Shown: positions 1 to 9,517 of the stretch, piece after piece
Layout: each line of letters begins with the position of its first letter
Position numbering within the stretch: position 1 is the first letter of the stretch
Source of the DNA: Neptuniibacter halophilus
GTDB taxonomy: Bacteria; Pseudomonadota; Gammaproteobacteria; Pseudomonadales; Balneatricaceae
Assembly (NCBI RefSeq): GCF_030295765.1
Contig: NZ_AP027292.1
Location: forward strand, 3,534,001 to 3,598,000
DNA length: 64,000 nt
Direction of reading: 5' to 3'
Notes under the pieces: generated by a model
Databases searched by the model: none
Seen by the model: the letters and a program-made list of their open reading frames with translations, nothing else
What the model was told of the DNA's origin: nothing
Translations under genes and position numbers: made by a program

Positions 1-1
1 G

Positions 2-652
2 TTGCAGCTCGCCCATCAGGCGGCGGTTGCCGTGAAGCAGGTGGGCGAGGCGGCCGGAGAGATCCGTATTGGCAGCATGGAATCGTTTGCTGCGGTTCGT
101 ATGCCGGGTGTGTTACAGGCATTGCGTCGCCAGCATCCTCAGTTGTTACCTAAGGTACAGTCCGCAACAACAGGCCAGTTGATTCAGGATCTGCTGGATT
201 ACAAGCTGGACTGCGCCTTTGTGGGTGGCCCTGTGCATCATCCGGATCTGGACTGCCATCAGGTACTGGTTGAAGAGCTGGTAATGGTCAGTGCTAAAAC
301 CCTGCCGCCTGCGGATGCGCTGATCATGTTCCGGGAGGGCTGTGCCTACCGGGAGAGGGCGCTGCGCTGGTTAAGCGATAATGGCCGGACCGAAACGGAG
401 ATTCTGCACATGGGAACCCAGGAGGGGATTCTGGGTTGTGTGGCCGTTGGCTTAGGTTTTACGCTGGTGCCGCGGCAGGTGGCCGAAAACTGCCGGTATG
501 CTAATGATCTGAAACTTGAAACACTGGATGAGCAGTATAGTCAGGTGCCGACGTTGCTGATTACCCATAAACAGGCGATGCCGATGGCGGGGATCGATAC
601 CCTGCTGCAACTATTCCGTAAGACACCCCCGGAGTGGGAGTCCGCCGCATAG
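2..652 (+). CDS. LysR-family regulator, effector-binding part (5' truncated)
   Basis: This is the C-terminal part of a LysR-type transcriptional regulator; the helix-turn-helix lies before the window edge, so no start is visible. The readable 216 residues begin in the linker helix and enter the periplasmic-binding-like effector fold at GEIRIGSMES, with the typical GVLQALRRQHP stretch, a DLLDYKLDCAFVGGP segment and the late GVAVGLGFTLVPR-like segment. The effector and target genes cannot be told from what remains. It ends 28 nt before the stop of the convergent LysR gene at 681-1580. The family assignment is firm, the function is unknown. Confidence 0.85.
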   Translation: MQLAHQAAVAVKQVGEAAGEIRIGSMESFAAVRMPGVLQALRRQHPQLLPKVQSATTGQLIQDLLDYKLDCAFVGGPVHHPDLDCHQVLVEELVMVSAKTLPPADALIMFREGCAYRERALRWLSDNGRTETEILHMGTQEGILGCVAVGLGFTLVPRQVAENCRYANDLKLETLDEQYSQVPTLLITHKQAMPMAGIDTLLQLFRKTPPEWESAA

Positions 653-680
653 GTTGCAGGCCCATCAGCTCTGATCAGGC

Positions 681-1580
681 TTATACCGGCTCAGTGAGCA
701 GCACCGTGCTGCTCAGGCCTTCAATCATAAAATCGATAAACAGCCGGACTTTGGGGTTAAGGTGGCGGCGACTTGGATAGAGCGCATGGATGCCGACCAT
801 CGGAACTTTATAGTCCGACAGCACCTGCTTAATCCGGCCACTGCTCACATCATCCGCACAGAAACTGGGTGGCAGGCGTCCTATGCCCATATCCTGAAGA
901 ATGATCTCGCGGCAGAAGCTCAGACTATTCGCCCGCAGGCGGAAATTAACCGGGAAGGGTTTGCCGTCGTTCCAGTTTTCAAAACTCCATTCATTGGCTG
1001 AGAGGTTGGTGCCAATACACTGGTGCTGGATCAGATCCGCCGGTGTTTGCGGCTCACCATACTCGCGGATGTAAGCGGCGCTGGCATAGAGGTTGGCTTT
1101 GGCAACAGCAATTTTTCGCCCGATCAGACTGGAATCGTCCAGTTCGCCGACCCGTAATGCAAGATCAATCCCTTCCTCAACCAGATCGACCAGCCGTGGG
1201 CTGAGCTCGATATCCAGATGAATCAGCGGATATCGTTTCATGAAACCGGCGATGATCTCGTTCATGATAAAGATACCGATCTCCGGCGGCATGGTAATGC
1301 GCAGACGGCCTTTCGGTTCCTCCTGACGGGAGGTCAGGTCGTCCTGAATACCATCCAGCTCATCCAGCAATGGCTGACAGCGATGATAAAGGTCACTGCC
1401 CTCATCGGTAAGGCTCAGCTTACGTGTGGTACGTTGCAGAAGACGGACGCCAAGATCATCCTCAAGCTGGGCGATACGTCGGCTGATGGTGGATTTCTGA
1501 ATACCCAGCTTATCCGCCGCCGAGGTAAAGCTGTTGTGCTCAACTACCTGAATAAACAGGCGTACGTCGTTAAGGTTCAT
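681..1580 (-). CDS. LysR-family transcriptional regulator
   Basis: Full-length LysR-type regulator of 299 residues, the usual length. An N-terminal winged helix-turn-helix (about residues 1-60, with AADKLGIQKSTISRRIAQLE as the recognition region and LTDEG at the wing) is followed by a type 2 periplasmic-binding fold (about 90-290, starting GRLRITMPPEIG). It resembles the CrgA/DmlR-like subgroup, which often act as local activators or repressors. No divergent metabolic target is adjacent: the upstream neighbour on the same strand is a small exported protein and the downstream neighbour is another LysR fragment. The target is therefore unknown. Confidence 0.88.
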   Translation of the reverse strand: MNLNDVRLFIQVVEHNSFTSAADKLGIQKSTISRRIAQLEDDLGVRLLQRTTRKLSLTDEGSDLYHRCQPLLDELDGIQDDLTSRQEEPKGRLRITMPPEIGIFIMNEIIAGFMKRYPLIHLDIELSPRLVDLVEEGIDLALRVGELDDSSLIGRKIAVAKANLYASAAYIREYGEPQTPADLIQHQCIGTNLSANEWSFENWNDGKPFPVNFRLRANSLSFCREIILQDMGIGRLPPSFCADDVSSGRIKQVLSDYKVPMVGIHALYPSRRHLNPKVRLFIDFMIEGLSSTVLLTEPV

Positions 1581-1598
1581 AGTGCGCGTAACAAATAG

Positions 1599-1625
1599 CC
1601 GGGGTTTAGTCTGGCTAAGCCCCGG
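1599..1625 (-). terminator. Probable hairpin terminator downstream of the exported protein gene
   Basis: An 11-bp stem (CCGGGGTTTAG against CTAAGCCCCGG with one wobble, 5-nt loop) lies between the end of the exported protein gene and the LysR start. Read on the minus strand it is followed by a weak T-containing tract, so it probably ends the upstream transcript. The poor T-run leaves some doubt. Confidence 0.5.
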
Positions 1626-1640
1626 AGACAGTCGGGTGGG

Positions 1641-2042
1641 TTATGAGCAGCGGCCACGTGTTGTCAGGGTGACATCCGGCGTGGTGGTTTTAATGCTTTC
1701 AAAGCTCATATCGGTTTTATTGATGGTCAGTACGGTACTGTCCATACCACCCATAATCGGATCGCGGGCAGTGCGGCTGAGCTTAAGCATAGTTTCGGAT
1801 TGCTCAAGCATGAAACCGACGACACCATTGATGCTCGCCTGACCGTTACTGATCATAACCTGATAGCTGCAGTGGCTTTCAGGGCATTTGCGGACAGCCG
1901 GGTTTTTCATAAAGGGTGCGGTGTAACTGGCCTCGGTATAACTGCACGTATAGTGCTGATCTTCAGCCTGGGCCAGTGCAGGGAGCAGCAGAGCTGTACT
2001 CAGAGCCAGGCCAGACAGCGAAAGATGGCGTATCGTCTTCAT
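1641..2042 (-). CDS. Small exported protein of unknown function
   Basis: A 133-residue protein that I do not recognise. It has a classical Sec signal peptide (KTIRH, a hydrophobic core, then cleavage at AQA after residue 26), so the mature form is about 107 residues and periplasmic or secreted. The mature part has four cysteines (33, 53, 58, 132), enough for two disulfides, consistent with an oxidising compartment. No enzyme motif is visible. It stands alone between the FmdB-like gene and a LysR gene, with a hairpin just downstream. Confidence 0.7.
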   Translation of the reverse strand: MKTIRHLSLSGLALSTALLLPALAQAEDQHYTCSYTEASYTAPFMKNPAVRKCPESHCSYQVMISNGQASINGVVGFMLEQSETMLKLSRTARDPIMGGMDSTVLTINKTDMSFESIKTTTPDVTLTTRGRCS

Positions 2043-2139
2043 ATTCCTTCCCCAAAGTTTCCTTATCTAAGTCTAAGGTAAAATTCCCCGGGCCGAAACC
2101 TTTGCTTGCCCGCCTTTGGTCATACTCTGGCGGGCATCA

Positions 2140-2394
2140 TCAGATTCCGCAACCGCCACCCGGGCAGCCACCGCCACTCATGCAGGGCGGTGCTTCCGGG
2201 TTTTTCAGGGTCGAGCTTTTAACCACACCTGCTGCAGTCAGCAGTTTGGTCACCGGGCTCTCTGGCGGAATATCCTGTGCCTGCAGGTTACCCAGCAAAC
2301 AGAGTTCCTCCCATGTTTTCGGGGTCAGGGCCATGGTGTGCCTGACTTCAATGACTTCGCCGGTCGCTTCGATGCGGTAATCGTAAGTAGGCAT
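2140..2394 (-). CDS. FmdB-like small protein with Cys-rich tail
   Basis: An 84-residue protein whose start (MPTYDYRIEATGE) and middle (PVTKLLTAAGVVKSS) follow the FmdB/putative regulatory zinc-ribbon pattern. The two CxxC knuckles of classical FmdB are absent: the first is replaced by EATGE. Instead the C-terminus has a Gly/Cys tail with three cysteines (CMSGGGC, then GGGC). Metal binding through the tail is possible but unproven. It is the last gene of the minus-strand operon running from arsC, 2 nt after the MazG-like gene. Confidence 0.7.
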   Translation of the reverse strand: MPTYDYRIEATGEVIEVRHTMALTPKTWEELCLLGNLQAQDIPPESPVTKLLTAAGVVKSSTLKNPEAPPCMSGGGCPGGGCGI

Positions 2395-2396
2395 AA

Positions 2397-2867
2397 TCAG
2401 TCCAGTTTTGGTTCGTGCCAGTTGATTGACTTCAGGAATTTATGCGCCGGGTAGAATTTACCATCGCTGCCTTCCTGATCCATGGAAGATTTAATATAAG
2501 CTTCTGGCAGTTCGCCGCCGGCATATACATCCAGACCTTTTTCATTGCGGTAAAACGCCAGTGTCTGGTCGATCTCATCCTGAGTTTTGCAAAGCTTAGA
2601 CAGGTTGCTGGCCTGTACGGCGGCCATATCCTTGTCGGCATCGATGCCCATAATATGTGCCATGCCGTAAGTTACAACCAGAATGTCAGCTACGGCATCA
2701 CGTACTTCAGAAATATCCTTTTTATCGATCCCTTCGACCAGCTCTGCCAGCTCTTCCTGAATCAGGTGCAGTTGTTTGCCTGCTTTCTCCCAGTTTGGCT
2801 GATCCATATCGCCCTGGGCATTGCCAAACACGGTATTAAGATAGGATACGTCGGTAAAATTGCTCAT
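2397..2867 (-). CDS. MazG-like nucleotide pyrophosphohydrolase domain protein
   Basis: An all-alpha pyrophosphohydrolase-like protein of 156 residues. The acidic metal-binding pattern of the MazG/HisE superfamily is visible as EELAE at 38-42 and EVRDAVAD at 54-61, which in relatives holds magnesium for cleavage of nucleoside triphosphates to monophosphate and pyrophosphate. The substrate is unknown. I chose the ATG at 2867, preceded by AGGAAAT at good spacing; an in-frame upstream extension to 3017 would lie inside the SufS-SufE gene and lacks support. It starts 16 nt after that gene and probably belongs to the same operon. Confidence 0.78.
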   Translation of the reverse strand: MSNFTDVSYLNTVFGNAQGDMDQPNWEKAGKQLHLIQEELAELVEGIDKKDISEVRDAVADILVVTYGMAHIMGIDADKDMAAVQASNLSKLCKTQDEIDQTLAFYRNEKGLDVYAGGELPEAYIKSSMDQEGSDGKFYPAHKFLKSINWHEPKLD

Positions 2868-2883
2868 ATTTATTTCCTGATAA

Positions 2884-4554
2884 TTAAAGCTCAGGCCGGG
2901 AGCACCCGGCAATCTGATAAATTCGTTCGATGACGGCCCGTAATCCGTTGCCACGTGAGGGGCTGAGGTGGCGCTGCAGTTCCAGTTGGCGGAAAATATC
3001 GCCGATATCAGTATCACCTATCTCTTCAGCGCTGCGGTTGTTGAACAGATCCAGAACCAGAGCCAGTAAGCCCCGGATAATACGGGCCTCAGAGTCCGCC
3101 GCAAAGTGGAATTTTCCGTCGTTGTCGGTTTCGGCATGCAGCCAGGTGTTGCTTTCGCAACCCTTAACCAGCGCCTGCTCAGTTTTCATCTCCGCGGGCA
3201 GAGAGGGCAGTGCTTTTCCTGCCAGCATAATCTCCCGGTAGCGGGCGTTCCAGCCCGACTGCTGTAACAGCTTCTGATACAGAGACGTTTCGCTCACTGA
3301 GCTCACTGAGCTCACAGCAAGCGGTGCGACTGCAGCAGGTCGGGTCAGTCTGTCGAGGGCATCAACAAACTGTGCAACCTCGGTCAGGGTGTTATAGAAC
3401 GCGAAGGATGCGCGGGTTGTGCCGGGCAGGCCCAGTGCCTGCATCAGAGGCATGGCGCAATGATGGCCTGTGCGAACGGCGATTCCCTCCTGATCCAGCA
3501 GTAAGCCCAGATCCTGCTGATGAACACCGTCCAGCATAAACGACAGCAGGCTGACACTTTCAGCGGGACAACCGATGCGGCGAAAACCACGAACGGACTG
3601 GCAACCTTCCAGCGCAGCAGATAGCAAAGCCTGCTCCTGCTCTGCCAGCAGGGTATGATCCTGTGCCTGCAGCCATTTTACCGCTTCGGCCAGACCAAGC
3701 ACCCCGGCAATATTCGGCGTACCGGCTTCAAAGCGAAAGGGGATATCGTTATAGGTGGTGTGTTCAAAGCTGACCTGACGGATCATCTCGCCGCCCCCTT
3801 GCCAGGGTGGCATATTTTCGAGCAGTGCCCGTTTGCCATAAAGCACGCCGATTCCGGTGGGGGCAAACAGTTTGTGCCCGGAGAGGGCGTAAAAGTCTGC
3901 GTCCAGTGCCTGCAGGTCAACCCGGAAGTGCGGTGTGGCCTGAGCCCCGTCAACCAGCACCAGAGCGCCGGCAGCATGGGCCATATCGATGATCTTCTTT
4001 ACCGGGTTGATCGTTCCCAGCGCGTTGGAGACATGGCCGACCGCAACCAGACGGGTGCGATCATTGAGGAGGCCGGCATAGGCTTCCAGATCCAGATCGC
4101 CATTATCCAGAAGCGGAATCACCCGCAGTGTGAGTTGCTGACGCCGGGCCAGCATCTGCCAGGGCACTATATTAGCGTGATGCTCAAGCGTGCTGAGGAT
4201 GATCTCATCGCCGGGTTGCAGTGAGCTGCCCCAGCTATTGGCGACCAGATTAATGGCTTCGGTGGTGCTTCGTGTCCAGATAATTTCGTCGCTGGAGGAG
4301 GCGTTAAGATAACTGGCCAGCGTGCGCCGGGCCTGTTCAAAGGCGGCTGTGGCATCAGCGCTCAGGGCGTGGCTGGCACGATGTACGTTAGCGTTGTACT
4401 GACGGTAGTAACGCTGTACAGACTCGATCACTGCCCGGGGTTTCTGGGTGGTGGCCGCGTTATCAAAATACACCAGCGGTTTGCCATTCACCCGTTGGCT
4501 GAGGATGGGAAACTGCTGGCGTATCCGGCTGATTGCCGCCTGATGGTCAGTCAT
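2884..4554 (-). CDS. Cysteine desulfurase SufS fused to SufE sulfur acceptor
   Basis: A 556-residue fusion. Residues 1-406 are a group II cysteine desulfurase: DNAATTQKP at 31-39, the PLP lysine K228 in SGHKLF, and the persulfide cysteine C366 in RTGHHC. Residues 423-556 are a SufE/CsdE domain with its acceptor cysteine C466 in VKGCES. An Ala/Val/Ser linker (about 407-422) joins them. In relatives SufS takes sulfur from cysteine and hands it to SufE for iron-sulfur cluster assembly; here donor and acceptor are one chain. The gene overlaps the DUF2069 gene by 8 nt. No sufBCD is present nearby, so a Csd-like role is as likely as Suf. Confidence 0.93.
   Translation of the reverse strand: MTDHQAAISRIRQQFPILSQRVNGKPLVYFDNAATTQKPRAVIESVQRYYRQYNANVHRASHALSADATAAFEQARRTLASYLNASSSDEIIWTRSTTEAINLVANSWGSSLQPGDEIILSTLEHHANIVPWQMLARRQQLTLRVIPLLDNGDLDLEAYAGLLNDRTRLVAVGHVSNALGTINPVKKIIDMAHAAGALVLVDGAQATPHFRVDLQALDADFYALSGHKLFAPTGIGVLYGKRALLENMPPWQGGGEMIRQVSFEHTTYNDIPFRFEAGTPNIAGVLGLAEAVKWLQAQDHTLLAEQEQALLSAALEGCQSVRGFRRIGCPAESVSLLSFMLDGVHQQDLGLLLDQEGIAVRTGHHCAMPLMQALGLPGTTRASFAFYNTLTEVAQFVDALDRLTRPAAVAPLAVSSVSSVSETSLYQKLLQQSGWNARYREIMLAGKALPSLPAEMKTEQALVKGCESNTWLHAETDNDGKFHFAADSEARIIRGLLALVLDLFNNRSAEEIGDTDIGDIFRQLELQRHLSPSRGNGLRAVIERIYQIAGCSRPEL
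3292..3318. repeat. Three 9-nt tandem units in the SufS-SufE linker
   Basis: The unit gctcactga occurs twice exactly and a third time with two changes at its end. Being 9 nt long it preserves frame and encodes the Ser-Val-Ser units of the interdomain linker. Slippage could change linker length without breaking the gene. Confidence 0.8.
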
Positions 4555-4981
4555 TGTTGCTAAGATCAGCCTGTTTCTGCTCAGCCCGGTGTGCCAGTTG
4601 CTTGTTATACCGGGCCTGCCAGCGGGCGAACATCATCGCGCTGGTAAACAACAGGCTTACCAGCAGGGTATAGCCGAGGCCATAAACCAGTGTGTTCGGG
4701 TTAGAAGCGGCTAAGACGGCCTGTATAAACAGCAGCAGCAGGACAAAGCATAACCAGGCATGCCCGCGCGGGTTGCCCCGGATGATAACGTGGGCAAAGG
4801 CAAGTAATGGAGCCATATGAATCATCCAGATCACCCACGGGTTAGCGGTGGGAACCGGAATCAGAAACAGATGCCAGAGGCTGAACCAGAACATCAGGCC
4901 CAGATAACTACCAATGCAGACGATGCGCCCGAATCGGGCTTTGCTGCGGTAATCATGATCGTCGGGAACGTATGCTTTCAA
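4547..4981 (-). CDS. DUF2069 inner-membrane protein
   Basis: A 144-residue protein with four predicted transmembrane helices (about 20-40, 48-66, 76-92 and 99-118) and a charged cytoplasmic tail. Sequence and context match DUF2069, which in pseudomonads lies beside wrbA and arsC exactly as here. No function is established. It starts 36 nt after wrbA and overlaps the SufS-SufE start by 8 nt, so it is translated within that operon. Confidence 0.8.
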   Translation of the reverse strand: MKAYVPDDHDYRSKARFGRIVCIGSYLGLMFWFSLWHLFLIPVPTANPWVIWMIHMAPLLAFAHVIIRGNPRGHAWLCFVLLLLFIQAVLAASNPNTLVYGLGYTLLVSLLFTSAMMFARWQARYNKQLAHRAEQKQADLSNND

Positions 4982-5017
4982 TGTGCTTACTCGGATAAAT
5001 CGTCGGCGGTTATTGTT

Positions 5018-5970
<953 letters not shown>

Positions 5971-6108
5971 TGTGCTATACCGTACTATAGGATTACCGGT
6001 TACAGGTAATCGGTTGTCAGTGTGGGTTTTGTTGCGACATTGTATACGCCCGCCGCTGATTTTTCATGAGAGTATTGATTTTTTCCGGCCCGCCAACCAA
6101 GGATGCTT

Positions 6109-7359
6109 ATGGATAAGTTGCTCAACCACCCGTCAGTCAGATTTCTCAGCTATCTGGTGCGCCAGTTTCTGGCTAATCAGGGCGTACTTAACGGTGCTGC
6201 ACTGACCTACACCACCTTATTCGCGGTAGTGCCGCTGATGACGGTGTCCTACGCGATGCTGGCCGCGGTGCCTTCGTTTCAGGGAGCCGGCGAAGCATTA
6301 CAGAGCTGGGTCTTTGAGAATTTCGTGCCTACCACGGGCTCGGTGGTTCAGGGTTATCTGAATGATTTCTCATCTCAGGCCCGGCAACTGACCGGGATCG
6401 GTGTGGCCCTGCTGGCTGTGACATCGATCATGATGATGAAAAACATTGAGGCTGCGTTTAACCGAATCTGGCGAGTGGCTGAACCACGCAAGGGGCTTTC
6501 CAGTTTTCTTCTCTACTGGGCTATCCTAAGTCTGGGCCCCATTCTGATCGGTCTGGGGCTGCTCCTCACCTCCTATATCGCCTCGCTGCCCTTTATCAGT
6601 GAAGCGGCCGATGCCGTGGGTCGGGCGAGGTTGCTGGGTCTGTTACCGATGCTGCTCTCTGCCGCCGCATTCACTTTGATGTACGTGGCAGTACCTAATT
6701 GCCGGGTGCCTTTCCGGAACGCCCTGATTGGCGGTGTTGTGGTGTCGCTGCTGATTGAGGGAGCCAAGCGGGGGTTTGCATTATTTGTAACTCAGTTTCC
6801 CTCCTACGAGCTGATTTATGGCGCGTTTGCTGCCGTGCCGCTGTTTCTGCTGTGGATCTTTATCAGTTGGGTCATCATCCTGATGGGGGCCGAGCTGACG
6901 CGTTGCCTGACCGTGTATCGTCAGGCCGATCGTGATGGAAAGCTACCTCATCTGTATGCCATTCTGGCGGTGCTGTACCGGTTGCGGGAGGCGCAGAAAG
7001 CCGGGCAGAGCATGTCTGATCGCAGGCTTTTACGAGAGGTAGAAGAGCTCGATCAGGGACGCTGGGATACGTATCTCGGGCTGCTTATGGAGGGCGGTAT
7101 TATCAAGCGTACTGATCAGGGTGAGTATCTGCTGAGCCGGGATCTTGATGATCTGACGCTTTATCAGCTCAATCAGTTGTTGCCCTGGCCAACGCCCGGG
7201 GCTGCTGAGTTCAGTACTCTGGTTCCATGGCAGCGAGCGCTGAGCCGTAAACTTAAACGCATCAACGAACGTCAGCGAGAGGTCATGGAAGCGCCGCTGG
7301 AACAGTTATTTACTGTGCAGGAATCAACAGCACCTGCGCAGGATGAATCTGAGCAATAG
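6109..7359 (+). CDS. yihY: YihY/BrkB-family inner-membrane protein
   Basis: A polytopic membrane protein of 416 residues with six predicted helices in the first 270 residues (LTYTTLFAVVPLMTVSYA early, GAFAAVPLFLLWIFISW late) and a soluble C-terminal region of about 140 residues that resembles a winged-helix segment. The family was once misnamed RNase BN; its true function is not known. I prefer the ATG at 6109 (AAGGA 5 nt before it) to the ATG at 6103, which overlaps that site. It is followed 15 nt later by acylphosphatase on the same strand. Confidence 0.88.
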   Translation: MDKLLNHPSVRFLSYLVRQFLANQGVLNGAALTYTTLFAVVPLMTVSYAMLAAVPSFQGAGEALQSWVFENFVPTTGSVVQGYLNDFSSQARQLTGIGVALLAVTSIMMMKNIEAAFNRIWRVAEPRKGLSSFLLYWAILSLGPILIGLGLLLTSYIASLPFISEAADAVGRARLLGLLPMLLSAAAFTLMYVAVPNCRVPFRNALIGGVVVSLLIEGAKRGFALFVTQFPSYELIYGAFAAVPLFLLWIFISWVIILMGAELTRCLTVYRQADRDGKLPHLYAILAVLYRLREAQKAGQSMSDRRLLREVEELDQGRWDTYLGLLMEGGIIKRTDQGEYLLSRDLDDLTLYQLNQLLPWPTPGAAEFSTLVPWQRALSRKLKRINERQREVMEAPLEQLFTVQESTAPAQDESEQ

Positions 7360-7374
7360 GAGTGGAGGTTTTTT

Positions 7375-7650
7375 ATGGCACAGATCTGTATTCATGCCTG
7401 GGTCAGCGGCAGGGTTCAGGGGGTCTGGTTTCGGCAGTCAACCAAAGAAAAGGCGATTTCACTTGGCCTGTCTGGCTGGGTTAAGAACTTACCGGATGGC
7501 CGGGTCGAACTGATTGCGGCGGGAGAGGAAAAGGCGGTCTGGCAACTGGAGGCCTGGTTAAGCAGGGGGCCAGAGCTGGCCAATGTGGCCGATGTGAAGC
7601 GCGAGTTGATCGAAATCTGTGACCTGCCTGAGTCGTTCAGTATCGTCTGA
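7375..7650 (+). CDS. acyP: Acylphosphatase
   Basis: A 91-residue acylphosphatase, which hydrolyses carboxyl phosphates such as acetyl phosphate or 1,3-bisphosphoglycerate. The signature VSGRVQGVWFRQST holds the catalytic arginine, and GWVKNLPDGRVEL holds the catalytic asparagine. A strong Shine-Dalgarno (AGGAGTGGAGG) precedes the ATG. It is the second gene after yihY, and a bidirectional terminator separates it from the convergent proS. Confidence 0.93.
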   Translation: MAQICIHAWVSGRVQGVWFRQSTKEKAISLGLSGWVKNLPDGRVELIAAGEEKAVWQLEAWLSRGPELANVADVKRELIEICDLPESFSIV

Positions 7651-7677
7651 AGTGAGAATATAAAATAGCGCATAAAA

Positions 7678-7702
7678 AAACGGGCTTAGCGCCCGTTTCT
7701 TT
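7678..7702. terminator. Bidirectional terminator between acyP and proS
   Basis: An 8-bp stem (AAACGGGC / GCCCGTTT, loop ttagc) with seven A before it and a T-rich tract after it, so it works as an intrinsic terminator in both directions for the two convergent genes. Confidence 0.88.
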
Positions 7703-7718
7703 ATACAAGATAAACGAC

Positions 7719-9443
7719 TTACAGCTTGATACGTTCTGCCAGCAGCGGCATCAGGTCATCAATGCTGATATCCTGCTTCTCGGCATCACGACGGCCTTTG
7801 TATTCCAGAGTGCCAGCTTCGATACCGCGTGGTGATACCACAACCCGGTGTGGGATACCCATCAGTTCCATATCCGCAAACTTAACGCCCGGGCTGGTTT
7901 TCTTGTCGCGGTCGTCGACAATAACCTCGTAGCCGGCCTGCTGAAGCTCCTGATAGAGACGGTCAGTCAGTTCACGAACATCATCCGATTTGTCATACTG
8001 CATCGGAATCAGGGCGATATGGAAAGGCGCGATCGCGTCGGGCCAGATAATGCCGCCTTCATCGTTGTTCTGCTCGATTGCTGCAGCGATGACGCGGGTG
8101 ATACCGATACCGTAGCAACCCATCTCCATGACAACGTTCTTACCGTTCTGGTCCAGCACTTCAGCCTTAAGGGCTGAGGAGTACTTGTTACCAAGCTGGA
8201 AGATGTGACCCACTTCAATACCACGCTTGATCTCCAGCGTACCTTCACCGCAAGGGCTTGGGTCGCCTTCAACCACATTACGGATATCTGCTACCTCTGG
8301 CAGCGCTACATCGCGGTCCCAGTTGATACCAAAATAGTGTTTGCCATCAATATTGGCGCCAGCGCCGAAGTCAGACATTTTCGAAACGGTACGGTCGATA
8401 ATGCACGGAATCGCCAGATTAACCGGGCCCAGAGAACCGGCACCGGCACCGATGATGCTGCGGAAATCGTCTTCGGAGGCCATCTCCAACGGAGCCGAGA
8501 CCTGCGGCAGTTTTTCCGCTTTGATCTCGTTCAGCTCGTGATCGCCACGGACCAGTAGGGCGACAAAGTCTGCGTCGCACTCTTCTGAAGCGCGAACGAT
8601 CAGGGTCTTGATGGTTTTTTCAATCGGCAGGTTATGCTGCTCAACCAGTTGGGCGATGGTTTTTGCATCCGGGGTATCGACCAGTGTCATCTCCTGCGTC
8701 GGCGCAGGGCGCTCACCGGCCGGCATCAGCGCTTCAGCCAGCTCAACGTTAGCGGCAAAGTCGCTGACATTGGAGAATGCGATATCGTCTTCGCCGGACT
8801 CTGCCAGCACGTGGAATTCGTGAGACGTAGCGCCACCGATAGAACCGGTGTCAGCCAGTACCGGACGGAAATCCAGGCCCAGACGGTTAAAGATATTGGT
8901 GTAGGTCTGGTGCATCACATCGTAAGTCTGCTGCAGAGACTCAGGTTCAGCATGAAAAGAATAGGCGTCTTTCATGATGAACTCGCGCGAGCGCATAACA
9001 CCGAAACGTGGGCGAATTTCATCGCGGAACTTAGTCTGAATCTGATAGAAGTTTGCCGGCAGTTGCTTATAGCTTTTGATCTCGCGGCGGATCAGGTCTG
9101 TGATCACCTCTTCGTGGGTCGGGCCTACGCAGAATTCACGATTATGACGATCGTTAACGCGCAGCAGCTCAGGCCCATACTGTTCCCAGCGGCCGGATTC
9201 CTGCCACAGCTCTGCAGGCTGGATGGCTGGCATCAGTACTTCCATAGCACCGGAGCGATCCATCTCTTCGCGCACAATCCGCTCAACTTTACGCAGTGTC
9301 CGCAGACCCAGCGGCAACCAGTTGTATAGACCGGAGGCAACTTTACGGATCATACCTGCACGCAGCATCAGCTGGTGGCTGATCACTTCTGCGTCAGAGG
9401 GAGTTTCCTTAACGGTGGAGATGAGGTACTGGCTTGTGCGCAT
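7719..9443 (-). CDS. proS: Prolyl-tRNA synthetase
   Basis: Bacterial-type class II prolyl-tRNA synthetase of 574 residues. It has the N-terminal catalytic core ([17 protein letters not shown] and the FCVGPTHEE motif 2 region), the YbaK-like editing insertion in the middle (about 225-405), motif 3 at [13 protein letters not shown], and the C-terminal anticodon-binding domain ([18 protein letters not shown]). The ATG at 9443 gives the canonical start [10 protein letters not shown]; a start four codons upstream (9455) is open but has no better ribosome site. It charges tRNA-Pro and edits Ala-tRNA-Pro. Confidence 0.96.
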   Translation of the reverse strand: MRTSQYLISTVKETPSDAEVISHQLMLRAGMIRKVASGLYNWLPLGLRTLRKVERIVREEMDRSGAMEVLMPAIQPAELWQESGRWEQYGPELLRVNDRHNREFCVGPTHEEVITDLIRREIKSYKQLPANFYQIQTKFRDEIRPRFGVMRSREFIMKDAYSFHAEPESLQQTYDVMHQTYTNIFNRLGLDFRPVLADTGSIGGATSHEFHVLAESGEDDIAFSNVSDFAANVELAEALMPAGERPAPTQEMTLVDTPDAKTIAQLVEQHNLPIEKTIKTLIVRASEECDADFVALLVRGDHELNEIKAEKLPQVSAPLEMASEDDFRSIIGAGAGSLGPVNLAIPCIIDRTVSKMSDFGAGANIDGKHYFGINWDRDVALPEVADIRNVVEGDPSPCGEGTLEIKRGIEVGHIFQLGNKYSSALKAEVLDQNGKNVVMEMGCYGIGITRVIAAAIEQNNDEGGIIWPDAIAPFHIALIPMQYDKSDDVRELTDRLYQELQQAGYEVIVDDRDKKTSPGVKFADMELMGIPHRVVVSPRGIEAGTLEYKGRRDAEKQDISIDDLMPLLAERIKL

Positions 9444-9517
9444 ACTATTTCTCAATCAATTTAAAAACGGTTTTAAAATCGCCACATTGTAGGGGGCAGC
9501 CCGGAAGCTGCCAAGCT

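Noticed and set aside
2671..2678. GTTGTAAC (core of E. coli Ter) on the minus strand, also at 21573-21580, 36678-36685 and 56159-56166 on the plus strand
   Set aside because: Four matches to an 8-mer in 64 kb on both strands is about chance. All four lie inside genes; three encode Val-Val-Thr and none continues with the full Ter core GTTGTAACTA. They do not support a fork trap here.
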